Made by a program: the position numbers and the translations under genes. A DNA stretch of 15,909 nucleotides, taken from Candidatus Omnitrophota bacterium (GTDB lineage Bacteria > Omnitrophota > Gorgyraeia > Gygaellales > Profunditerraquicolaceae). Position 1 is the stretch's first letter. Every line of letters starts with the position of its first letter. Under the pieces are notes generated by a model. That model had not been told where the DNA came from and ran no database searches. It was given only the letters and a program-made list of their open reading frames with translations. Of the stretch, positions 1-5,886 are shown piece after piece. The stretch lies in NCBI GenBank assembly GCA_028717055.1, contig JAQUOO010000017.1:1-15909 (forward strand). Reading direction: 5' to 3'.

Positions 1-720
1 CGATCCGGAGTGAATCATCACAGTGACTTGCCCTAAATCAAGATTAAGCGCATCGCAAGCGTCTCTATCGTAAAGCTGGTCAATGACTTGCACTTCTAAA
101 AAATGATTTCCGCTGCCTAATGTCCCGGATTGCGCCTTTCCTCTTGCGTAAGCGCGTTCAGATACCGCGGCCGGATCCGCGCCGGCAATCGCCCCCTGCT
201 CTTCAGTGCAATCCAAATCATCTTTAGTGCCAAAACCTTTTTCTACCGCCCATTTGGCGCCTTTAACCAGAATCTCCTTCTCTTCTTTCGCGCTCACCCT
301 AATATCGCCTTTAGAGCCAACCCCCGAAGGAACATCTGAAAACAAAGCGCAGGTTAAATCTTTTAATTTATTTTTTATATCTTCAAATTGTAAATTTGTT
401 TTGAGCAGGCGCACGCCGCAATTTATATCGAACCCGACTCCTCCGGGAGAAATTACCCCGCCATTTTCGATATCGGTAGCCGCGACGCCCCCAATGGGGA
501 ATCCATATCCCCAATGGATATCCGGCATAGCTAAAGACGCCTTTACGATCCCGGGAAGAAAAGCAACATTAGCCACCTGCTCCATTGCTTTATCCTGACG
601 GATATCCTTTAGCAACTTCTCGTCGGCATAGATAAGCCCGGGCGCGCGCATCCCGGGCCTATAAGACTTGGGGATTCTCCAGCGAAAATCATCAATCTTC
701 TCTAAATTGACTTCAGACAT
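1..720 (-). CDS. rtcB: RNA-splicing ligase RtcB, N-terminal half (cut by window edge)
   Basis: RtcB joins RNA 2',3'-cyclic phosphate or 3'-phosphate ends to 5'-OH ends using GTP and Mn2+, in tRNA splicing or RNA repair. The frame is open from the ATG at 720 to base 1, giving 240 codons, about half of the usual ~480 residues. Visible motifs are GGVGFDINCGVR (metal ligands Asp98 and Cys101), GSGNHF (His206) and HSGS at the cut end (His237). All are offset by +3 from Pyrococcus horikoshii RtcB D95, C98, H203 and H234, so the active site looks intact as far as it can be seen. The start overlaps the archease stop by 8 bases. GAGGTGAT (minus strand, 733-726) lies 5 bases before the ATG inside archease and is a good Shine-Dalgarno site. 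The C-terminal half with the guanylylated histidine is outside the window. Identification is very secure. Confidence 0.97.
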   Translation of the reverse strand, partial: MSEVNLEKIDDFRWRIPKSYRPGMRAPGLIYADEKLLKDIRQDKAMEQVANVAFLPGIVKASLAMPDIHWGYGFPIGGVAATDIENGGVISPGGVGFDINCGVRLLKTNLQFEDIKNKLKDLTCALFSDVPSGVGSKGDIRVSAKEEKEILVKGAKWAVEKGFGTKDDLDCTEEQGAIAGADPAAVSERAYARGKAQSGTLGSGNHFLEVQVIDQLYDRDACDALNLDLGQVTVMIHSGS

Positions 721-1129
721 CCAGAATCACCTCTGCCTGCCATCCGCCTGGGCCCAAAAAGACTTTAAGTCCATGATACGTGGCGGCTTTAATCTCGGTA
801 TTTACTTTATAATTATTTATATCGCTGCCTACGGCAACCGCCTCAATGGAATTATTCTCCAGCTTATTTATCTTGATATTATGGAATATCAATCCTTTGG
901 CCGAAGATAAGGATAACAATTCATTTAGCCAATCGACAAAGAGGCTTTCTAAGTTATCCGAACTTATTTTTATGCTTATATTGGCGTGATTCTTATTTTT
1001 GGTGAATTGTTTTCGGCTGGAAATCCGGAATATAGCCAAACCCGCATTTTTAAATAAATCTTTCAGATCTTTGCCTTTTATCCGGATGCCGATATCTGCG
1101 GTATGCTCAAAAACTTCGTAATTTTCCAT
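713..1129 (-). CDS. Archease, activator of RtcB
   Basis: Archease helps RtcB become guanylylated and turn over repeatedly. This 138-residue protein is the normal family length. It starts with the hallmark EHTADIG, which holds the conserved metal-binding Asp12, and ends in ILDV. The middle FVDWLNELLSL and the closing YHGLKVFLGPGGWQAEVILDV are also typical of the family. Its last codons overlap the rtcB start, so the two are translationally coupled and act as one operon. There is no Shine-Dalgarno sequence before this ATG. Instead a TATAAT box ends 7 bases upstream, so the mRNA may be leaderless. Pairing of archease with RtcB is established in archaea, animals and some bacteria. Confidence 0.95.
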   Translation of the reverse strand: MENYEVFEHTADIGIRIKGKDLKDLFKNAGLAIFRISSRKQFTKNKNHANISIKISSDNLESLFVDWLNELLSLSSAKGLIFHNIKINKLENNSIEAVAVGSDINNYKVNTEIKAATYHGLKVFLGPGGWQAEVILDV

Positions 1130-1136
1130 AGGGATA

Positions 1137-1166
1137 ATTATACCCTAACTCCTTAGGAGATACCAA
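1137..1166 (-). promoter_or_regulatory. Promoter of archease-rtcB, possibly leaderless
   Basis: On the minus strand a perfect TATAAT (1142-1137) follows TTGGTA (1166-1161, 4 of 6 to consensus) with an 18-base spacer. The expected transcription start falls at or next to the archease ATG at 1129. No ribosome binding site lies at the usual distance. The -35 sits inside the tail of the preceding terminator, and an 11-base perfect palindrome, ctccttaggag (1150-1160), fills much of the spacer and could be an operator. Inference only. Confidence 0.55.
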
Positions 1167-1199
1167 TAAAAATCCCCTAACCTATTGAAGTTAAGGGAT
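1165..1199 (-). terminator. Intrinsic terminator after the tRNA-Lys transcript
   Basis: Arms at 1199-1190 and 1181-1172 form a 10-bp stem on the minus strand with an 8-base loop. The one imperfect pair is G-U in RNA on this strand. The stem is followed at once by UUUUAUU. A further CCAAT/ATTGG pair (1204-1200 with 1167-1163) can close it. It lies 30-odd bases before the archease start, so it ends transcription coming from tRNA-Lys and insulates archease. It could also be an attenuator if transcripts read through. Confidence 0.7.
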
Positions 1200-1211
1200 A
1201 TTGGTTGAGGC

Positions 1212-1263
1212 CCCGAACCTAAACGCTTGTCAATTTCTTTGAAATTGACTGCGCAGGCTCGGG
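1212..1263 (-). ncRNA. Long imperfect hairpin H2 in the tRNA-Lys trailer
   Basis: On the minus strand the arms CCCGAGCCT (1263-1255) and AGGTTCGGG (1220-1212) pair over 9 bp with one G-U. Then come CGC with GCG, then a perfect 9-bp stem, GTCAATTTC (1249-1241) with GAAATTGAC (1237-1229), closed by an AAA loop. It abuts hairpin H1 with no spacer. Read on the plus strand, the G-U would be a C-A mismatch, so the RNA seems to be the minus-strand one. The function and family are not known to me. Confidence 0.6.
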
Positions 1264-1324
1264 ATAAATTCGCGCAATAACTTACGTCGCCCCAAAGGGC
1301 TCCGTAAGTTATGCGCTCATTTAT
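1264..1324 (-). ncRNA. Long hairpin H1 with tandem G-A steps, directly 3' of tRNA-Lys
   Basis: On the minus strand helices stack as follows: ATAAAT with ATTTAT, then GCGC with GCGC, then ten pairs of ATAACTTACG with CGTAAGTTAT (one bulged T), then GCCC with GGGC and a TTTG loop. The two symmetric internal loops are both GA opposite GA, which form tandem sheared G-A pairs in RNA, so the hairpin is nearly one continuous helix of about 24 pairs. Its outermost base is the tRNA discriminator (1324). It may guide 3' processing of the tRNA, protect the transcript, or be an independent small RNA. No known family recognised. Confidence 0.6.
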
Positions 1325-1396
1325 GGGCCATGTAGGAGTCGGACCTACGACCTTGACATTAAGAGTGTCCTGCTCTGCCAATTGAGCTAATGGCCC
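1324..1396 (-). tRNA. tRNA-Lys (anticodon CTT), with unusual C55
   Basis: The cloverleaf folds with a 7-bp acceptor stem GGGCCAT/ATGGCCC, a D arm GCTC/GAGC with G18G19, anticodon loop CTCTTAA (anticodon CTT, reads AAG) and a 5-bp T stem GTAGG/CCTAC. CCA is not encoded, so it must be added. Two features are odd. The T loop is TCCGACT, with C instead of the near-universal U at position 55. The top anticodon-stem pair 27-43 is G-A. Decay or a changed role is therefore possible, though the other stems are intact. Its 5' half is repeated at 5171-5208. Confidence 0.9.
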
Positions 1397-1472
1397 AAAA
1401 TTTGTCTCTTCTTGAATTTGAAATATTTTAACTTAAAATGAGGCGCTTTGCAAGACGGAATTTATTTTATCT

Positions 1473-2527
1473 CTACCCTTTACTCAGATACAATTTCTGC
1501 GTTGGATAGGCAAACTCTATTTGCCGCTTTTCAAACTCTTCTTTGAGCGCAAAATTTATCTCCTGCTGAATATCCATATACTTGTTGTAATCAGGACTTA
1601 ACGCAAAATACACAATTTCAAATATAAGGCTAAAATCTCCGTAGCTAGAAAAATGCGCGCGGTCAAAAGCCGTATCCTTGGTCTTCTTAATGGCGTTCTC
1701 GATAATCCTAGGGATTTCTTTTAACTGACCAAGAGAAGTCTCATACGTAACGCCGATATGGAATAAAACACGTCTTCTCTCCATTAACTTATAATTGCGC
1801 ACGCGTGAATCTGTAAGATCGGTATTAGAAAATATCGCCTGCTCGCCGCCCAAACTGCGTATGCGCGTGGTTTTAACTCCGATATGCTCAACCGTGCCCA
1901 TAAAATCACCGATGATGATAAAATCCCCCAGCTTAAAGGGCCGGTCAAAAACTATGGAAAAATAGCTGAAGAAATCCTTGAGCAGGGATTGCGCGGCTAT
2001 AGCAACCGCGATACCTCCTATGCCTAAACCCGCAATTATTGTAGAAACCTAAAACCGATGTTGTCTAAAAGTATTACCGCTGCCAGCGCCCATATTATAA
2101 ATTTGATGACCCTAAACATTCCTTTAAGGCTGTGCGCCAAGGTAGCATCTTCCTGCTTTTTAGACAAATACACATCCAGGCCGTAACCTAAAAACATAAT
2201 AACTATACGCGTAGCAAAAAAAGTAATTATAGCCAGTTGCAGAGCATTAAGCGCCCCGGAGGCCGCCGAAGGCACCTTTAATGTTTTTAAACCCAAATAA
2301 ATACAACTAAGATATAACCCGGGTAAAACAACTTTCTCAAGAACAACGGCTAAGAAATCGTCAAATGTAGTAGCAGTCTTCTCGGCAAACTTCTTTAGGT
2401 GTTTTATAACAGCGCAGATGGCCAATTTGACAAACAACAAACTCATTAACAGTATTAATAACGCGATAAGGTAATCAAGAATACGATTGCCAAGGAATAC
2501 TTGCTCCAGAATCTCCAAATTCATCAT
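1473..2527 (-). pseudogene. MscS-family mechanosensitive channel, split by a one-base frameshift
   Basis: MscS-type channels open under membrane tension to release solutes on osmotic downshock. The upstream frame (from 2527 or 2524 to a stop at 2036) has several hydrophobic helices and ends DNIGFRFLQ. The next frame continues the family's pore helix and beta domain: VSTIIAGLGIGGIAVAIAAQ, then LLKDFF, FSIVFDRPFKLGDFI and VEHIGVKTTRIRSL, ending at 1473. Adding one base near 2048-2051 joins the two into 351 codons plus a stop, a normal length. AGGAGG on the minus strand lies 4 bases before the ATG at 2527 and 7 before that at 2524; an earlier in-frame ATG at 2539 overlaps this site and is unlikely. 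The break may be a true null mutation, a sequencing error or recoding. It sits between hflC and tRNA-Lys. Confidence 0.85.
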
Positions 2528-2539
2528 ATCTCCTCCCAT

Positions 2540-2903
2540 AAAATACTATCCTGCCGTTTACTATGAGCCTAAACAGATGTCAGACCTAAATTGCTAACTT
2601 CTAAATTTTGCCCTCCGCGCAAGCGCAATAAACTTTTTTATACAAATCTTTCCCCCTCTTAAACCTGCAAGTTGGCCCACGCCTTCGCAGTATCACTGCC
2701 GGCGGGATATTCAAATGAAATGAAAAGCGCCTTATTCGCAACGAACCTCCGAATGAGTAAAAAGCGCCCCAGAAAGAACTATTTGTTTTCCCTGCGATAA
2801 AAAAACGGGGAGAAGGATAAGAAAGCTGCGGGTAAAAACTCCTTAACAACTCCGTTACTTAACAGATGCTTCGACTAACATTCTCGTTAAAACAGTCTCT
2901 TTT
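2540..2903. other. Intergenic stretch between hflC and the MscS gene, no supported gene
   Basis: No coding region is convincing here. An 82-codon open frame (2601-2849, minus) is rich in Phe, Arg and Ser, has no recognisable domain and no clear ribosome binding site. Small hairpins are present: gcagt/actgc at 2687-2699, and ttattcg with cgaatga around 2730-2757, flanked by two direct copies of aaaagcgcc. I see no terminator with a U-run after hflC. The stretch may hold the MscS promoter, but no box stands out. Confidence 0.5.
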
Positions 2904-3863
2904 TTATTTATCCAGAGCCTTAAGGTATTTATAATATTCGCTGTCGGTAGTCAAGATTAACGTTGAATTCGCATCAATAGTGTCCCGGTATGTTTCCAGT
3001 GTTTTGAGAAAAGAGTAAAATTCGGGATTTTGCTCATAAGAACTGGCATAAATATTAATTGATTCGGCATCTGCCTTGCCAATAATGGCTTGCGCTTGCT
3101 TATAAGCCTCTGAGGTTATCAACTTAAGCTCTTTGCCAATCTGACCTTCTATCTCAGCTGATTTCCCGAATCCTTCCGAGCGGTATTTCTCGGCAGCGCG
3201 TTTTCTCTCAGCAATCATTCTATCATAAACCTTATTCCGCACCTCTTCTACGTAATTTATGCGTTTTATGCGCACATCCATAATTTCAATGCCATACTGA
3301 GGAGCAAGCACTTTCGCCTTTTCCAGTATCGAGCGAGTCAACTGTTGCCTTCCAAGATATATACGCTCAAGTGCCTCCTCGCTGACTATAGCGTCTTCCC
3401 CCAAATCCTTGCTTTCAAGTATACGATTTGAATCTCTTACCGCCTCGACTAAAAGATTCCCGGTAACAGCATCCCTGGTAGCTGAATTAATAATATCATT
3501 TAGCCTGCTGCTTGCGCTTATCTCATTGCCCACGGATTGTAAAAATTTCAAAGGGTCAACTATCTTCCAACGTGCAGTGGTATCCACCCAAATATATTTT
3601 TTATCTTTAGTGGGGATTTGATTCGGGTCGCCATCCCACTCCAAAAGCCTTTTCTCAAAGTAATGCGCCTGTTGTATAAAAGGAGTCTTGAAATGCAACC
3701 CGGAGGAAACTATGGGGTTTCCAACCGGTTTCCCAAACTGGGTAATTACTACCTGTTTTGTTTCATCCACAAGAAATAACGCGCCGCTTGCAAATGCAAG
3801 AAAGATAACCGCAGCAAAGAAAAAAACTATCCCCAAGATCGTCCCTAATCTGCCTTCGTTCAT
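2904..3863 (-). CDS. hflC: HflC, SPFH/prohibitin-family membrane protein
   Basis: HflC forms, with HflK, a large cage in the inner membrane that encloses and restrains the FtsH protease. The 319-residue protein has one N-terminal membrane helix (about residues 8-31), then an SPFH/prohibitin domain starting DETKQVVITQFGKPV. The signature SGLHFKTPF follows, then a long charged helical region (AERKRAAEKYRSEGFGKSAEIEG) and the closing EFYSFLKTLETYRDTI typical of HflC. Its ATG shares one base with the hflK stop (TAATG), with GGGAGGGG just upstream, so the two are coupled in a two-gene operon. Length and motifs match the family well. Confidence 0.95.
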   Translation of the reverse strand: MNEGRLGTILGIVFFFAAVIFLAFASGALFLVDETKQVVITQFGKPVGNPIVSSGLHFKTPFIQQAHYFEKRLLEWDGDPNQIPTKDKKYIWVDTTARWKIVDPLKFLQSVGNEISASSRLNDIINSATRDAVTGNLLVEAVRDSNRILESKDLGEDAIVSEEALERIYLGRQQLTRSILEKAKVLAPQYGIEIMDVRIKRINYVEEVRNKVYDRMIAERKRAAEKYRSEGFGKSAEIEGQIGKELKLITSEAYKQAQAIIGKADAESINIYASSYEQNPEFYSFLKTLETYRDTIDANSTLILTTDSEYYKYLKALDK

Positions 3864-4846
3864 TATCTAGCCCCTCCCTTCTTGCCTATATCTAATAAAG
3901 GCAATATGGAAGATTGCCTTGGGTCAACAATATATTTTTCTTTTACCTTGGGCAGAATTTCGGCGAGAGTTTCAAGATAAAGCCTCTCGCGGGTAATTCC
4001 CGGAGCCTTCTTGTATTCACCCAAAGTTACCAAGAACCTTTCCGCTTCTCCCTTAGCCCTGTTTATCTTATCCAGGGAATATCCTTCTGCTTCCCGGATA
4101 GTCCTTTCCGCTTCTCCTCTGGCCTTTGGTATGGCTTTATTATATGACTCCCATGCCTGGTTAATCATCTTCTCCTTTTCCTGCTTCGCTTCATTAACTT
4201 CGTTAAAAGCCGGCTTAACCTTATCCGGAGGATTTACATCCAGCAGTTTAACCGTAATAACCTGAACCCCGGCCTGATAATCATCCAATATCTTTTGCAT
4301 CTCAATCTGAGCCAGATGATCTATCTCTTCTCTTTTAATAGTCAATACCTCATCGACGGTATAATCCCCCACAAACCGGCGCATAACTATTTCAGAAACA
4401 TCCCTTATAACATCGCGCGGGCTGCGCACCACAAACAATAACTTTATCGGGTCTTTTATCTTAAACTGCACAATCCAGCGGACGTCAAGTATATTCAAGT
4501 CTCCGGTAAGCATCAATGACTGCTCTAAATCCGGGCCGTAAGAATTCATTGCGCCCCTGGAACTCCCAAACTCTTCCTTGAATATCTTTTCTACTTTAAT
4601 CGGGGTCACTTTATCAACGCCAAATGGAATCTTAGCATGTAATCCGGGGGAACTCAAACCGATATACTTTCCGAACCTCTGGATTACGCCTACTTCATCC
4701 GGGCCTATTGAATACATAACCCCTCTTAAACCGATTATGACAAACAAAGCAAGCGCTATCCAGGGAATATATTTTCCGTAACCGAATATCTTCTTTTTGC
4801 CTATATCTATTATATCTTCCGGACTAGGAACATTTTGCCACTCCAT
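3863..4846 (-). CDS. hflK: HflK, SPFH/prohibitin-family membrane protein
   Basis: HflK is the partner of HflC in the FtsH-regulating complex. This 327-residue protein has a short N-terminal segment without the Gly-rich stretch of the E. coli form, one membrane helix (about residues 26-47) and an SPFH domain beginning GPDEVGVIQRFGKY. Then come PGLHAKIPFGVDKV and LTGDLNILDVRWIVQFKI, a strong HflK signature, and a charged coiled region (KARGEAERTIREAEGY, RAKGEAERF). The C terminus lacks the long Pro/Gln tail seen in E. coli. AAAGGAG lies 6 bases before the ATG. It is the first gene of the operon, and the leader upstream holds a promoter and competing hairpins. Confidence 0.95.
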   Translation of the reverse strand: MEWQNVPSPEDIIDIGKKKIFGYGKYIPWIALALFVIIGLRGVMYSIGPDEVGVIQRFGKYIGLSSPGLHAKIPFGVDKVTPIKVEKIFKEEFGSSRGAMNSYGPDLEQSLMLTGDLNILDVRWIVQFKIKDPIKLLFVVRSPRDVIRDVSEIVMRRFVGDYTVDEVLTIKREEIDHLAQIEMQKILDDYQAGVQVITVKLLDVNPPDKVKPAFNEVNEAKQEKEKMINQAWESYNKAIPKARGEAERTIREAEGYSLDKINRAKGEAERFLVTLGEYKKAPGITRERLYLETLAEILPKVKEKYIVDPRQSSILPLLDIGKKGGAR

Positions 4847-4876
4847 AACTGACTCCTTTCCCTTAAACTTAAGGCC

Positions 4877-4927
4877 GCTAAAAAATAACCGCCAACTGCA
4901 ATTATGCAGATGGCGGCCCGACCATCT
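4877..4927 (-). promoter_or_regulatory. Attenuator-like leader of hflKC
   Basis: On the minus strand a terminator-like hairpin has arms CCGCCA and TGGCGG plus CTGCA and TGCAG (4916-4889, one T-T mismatch, loop TAAT), followed by TTATTTTTTA. An overlapping alternative hairpin pairs AGATGG (4927-4922) with CCATCT (4913-4908) around an 8-base loop and would destroy the terminator's left arm. A third option pairs GGCCGC with GCGGCC downstream of the U-run. The element lies between the promoter and the ribosome binding site of hflK. The layout is that of terminator/antiterminator switches; the trigger is unknown. Confidence 0.5.
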
Positions 4928-4932
4928 AAACC

Positions 4933-4950
4933 TTCAGGAAAATTCCTGAA
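4933..4950. repeat. Perfect 7-bp hairpin in the hflKC leader
   Basis: TTCAGGA and TCCTGAA flank a 4-base AAAT centre. It lies just upstream (in the direction of hflK transcription) of the terminator/antiterminator pair. It could be a protein-binding or RNA-stabilising element. Read on the plus strand it is followed by CCCTTATTTTTT and could act as a weak terminator, but no plus-strand gene precedes it. Confidence 0.45.
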
Positions 4951-4987
4951 CCCTTATTTTTTACTATAAAATTTACCTATCTAAATT

Positions 4988-5015
4988 AGTTTACTATTAT
5001 TAAGCATATTGTCAA
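4988..5015 (-). promoter_or_regulatory. Promoter of hflK-hflC
   Basis: A perfect TTGACA (5015-5010, minus strand) is followed after 16 bases by TAAACT (4993-4988), 4 of 6 to the -10 consensus. Transcription would start near 4981, leaving a leader of about 135 bases before the hflK ATG. This fits a vegetative sigma-70-type promoter; not tested. Confidence 0.55.
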
Positions 5016-5170
5016 GTGTAATCGAAAAAAATGCATAACGGAAAATACTTACTATCATTGCGGACGCCTGCAATAATCAAATGCCACGGCATAGCGCTTG
5101 CTTTCGATCTTATTCATAACTCAAATCGCAACTCTATTGTCTGCAATAGTTTAACTCCTGCGCACAACGA
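5016..5170. other. Intergenic stretch between the hflK promoter and the tRNA-Lys fragment
   Basis: I see no gene here. A perfect 6-bp hairpin, ctattg with caatag around tctg (5134-5149), is present, as is a weaker one at about 5058-5076 with attgc/gcaat arms. Neither matches a family known to me. Where a tRNA 3' half would be expected next to the fragment at 5171, none can be folded. Confidence 0.4.
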
Positions 5171-5208
5171 TTAAAAATGTCCTGCTCTGCCAATTGAGCT
5201 AATGGCCC
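5171..5208 (-). pseudogene. 5' half of a tRNA-Lys gene (truncated)
   Basis: By hand alignment 36 of 38 bases match tRNA-Lys positions 1-38 (1359-1396), including 31 identical in a row. Homology stops exactly at the 3' side of the anticodon loop. The loop here reads TTTTTAA, giving anticodon TTT (Lys, AAA codons), unlike the CTT of the intact gene. No matching 3' half follows. It is therefore a dead fragment, a displaced half left by integration or rearrangement, or a 5'-half RNA. Confidence 0.8.
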
Positions 5209-5259
5209 TGATCTATTGCTGACTCTGGATTCTTCCATTAATCAGGGACGAACTGTTAA

Positions 5260-5766
5260 TTATTTTTCTTCCAGCGTATAAACTGCAATTAAACCTTTGG
5301 CAAAACCATCTTTGCCGAAAAAATATCGATACAAACCCGGAGAAGAAATCGAAGAAAGCACTTGCGGGGGCGCCGGGCTCTTTTCTACCGCTTCCTTTCC
5401 TTTAACAAAACCGCCTGCAGCAGTAGCAACATTTACCGCCGCATTTATCGTCTCTGGAATCTTCGAATCTCTTGCATCGCCGAACTTGGTAAGCGCCCAA
5501 CCATCCGCAAGCTCAAATGACGCGTTAACTGTCCCTAACCCGGATTTAACATTGAAAAAATATCCCTCATCCATTTTCGGAAGATAAACTGTTTTTCCCT
5601 CCAACTTTCCCGCCTGATTTCTGGTCACCAATAGATAAGGATACGAATGGTAGAATCGCAGCGCAGCTTTATCGGCATTTCCCTCTTCAACTTTTGTAAC
5701 CTGCATTCTGGCACAACCTGTAAGCAGAAGCGCTAAGAAGCCCAGGAAAAACAATTTCTTTCCCAT
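5260..5766 (-). CDS. Predicted lipoprotein of unknown function
   Basis: I do not recognise a family. From the ATG at 5766 the protein has 168 residues and starts MGKKLFFLGFLALLLTGCAR, a lipoprotein signal with lipobox LTGC, so it should be lipid-anchored in the cell envelope. The rest is a soluble domain rich in beta-type segments (YLLVTRNQAGKLEGKTVYLP, GYFFNVKSGLGTVNASFELAD) followed by an Ala-rich helix and a Pro-rich stretch. The frame is open further upstream to 5865, but those 33 residues are basic and would bury the signal peptide, so I reject that start. AAGGAGG lies upstream but is separated from the ATG by a run of G and TAGGGCT. A 40-base hairpin precedes it. The neighbour upstream is another small lipoprotein. 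Confidence 0.8.
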   Translation of the reverse strand: MGKKLFFLGFLALLLTGCARMQVTKVEEGNADKAALRFYHSYPYLLVTRNQAGKLEGKTVYLPKMDEGYFFNVKSGLGTVNASFELADGWALTKFGDARDSKIPETINAAVNVATAAGGFVKGKEAVEKSPAPPQVLSSISSPGLYRYFFGKDGFAKGLIAVYTLEEK

Positions 5767-5773
5767 AGCCCTA

Positions 5774-5781
5774 CCCCCCCC
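5774..5781 (-). repeat. Run of eight G between ribosome binding site and start codon
   Basis: The plus strand shows eight C in a row, read as G8 in the mRNA of the unknown lipoprotein, between AAGGAGG and the ATG at 5766. Such a tract can change length by slippage and so alter the spacing that sets translation. It is also a likely place for sequencing error. Only the tract itself is seen. Confidence 0.5.
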
Positions 5782-5789
5782 TCCTTTGC

Positions 5790-5829
5790 GGTTATTCAGC
5801 TGCCTCCCCATGGGGCTGCTTGAATAACC
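5790..5829 (-). promoter_or_regulatory. Hairpin upstream of the lipoprotein ribosome binding site
   Basis: Perfect 9-base inverted arms, ggttattca (5790-5798) and tgaataacc (5821-5829), enclose a GC-rich centre containing ccccatgggg. On the minus strand the hairpin ends four bases before AAGGAGG, with no U-run, so it is more likely a 5' leader structure or an RNA-processing site than a terminator. Confidence 0.5.
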
Positions 5830-5886
5830 TCTTTGTTTTCTATAGCGACGGACAAACAGACGCAAATTAACCCTATGAACTGAATC

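Noticed and set aside
206..598. 130-codon open frame on the plus strand
   Set aside because: It lies antisense inside rtcB, whose frame carries clear active-site motifs. The same applies to all other plus-strand frames here, which are shadows of minus-strand genes.
1264..1324. Hairpin H1 as an integron attC site
   Set aside because: It lacks the paired GTTRRRY/RYYYAAC core sites and there is no integrase or cassette array; an RNA hairpin explains the G-A steps better.
1145..1381. 78-codon open frame on the minus strand
   Set aside because: It is entirely made of tRNA-Lys and the hairpins behind it; the peptide has no recognisable domain.
2601..2849. 82-codon open frame on the minus strand between hflC and mscS
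   Set aside because: Odd composition (Phe, Arg, Ser), no domain, no clear ribosome binding site.
1397..5170. The block between the tRNA-Lys copies as a genomic island
   Set aside because: It holds only mscS and hflKC, with no integrase, phage or transfer genes; kept only as one possible reading of the tRNA fragment.
5206..5247. Inverted repeat ccctgat/atcaggg as a terminator for the unknown lipoprotein
   Set aside because: The arms are short, nearly 30 bases apart and have no U-run, and one arm lies in the tRNA fragment; likely chance.
5767..5865. 33-residue N-terminal extension of the unknown lipoprotein
   Set aside because: The extension is basic and would place the signal peptide inside the protein; the ATG at 5766 leads directly into a proper lipoprotein signal.
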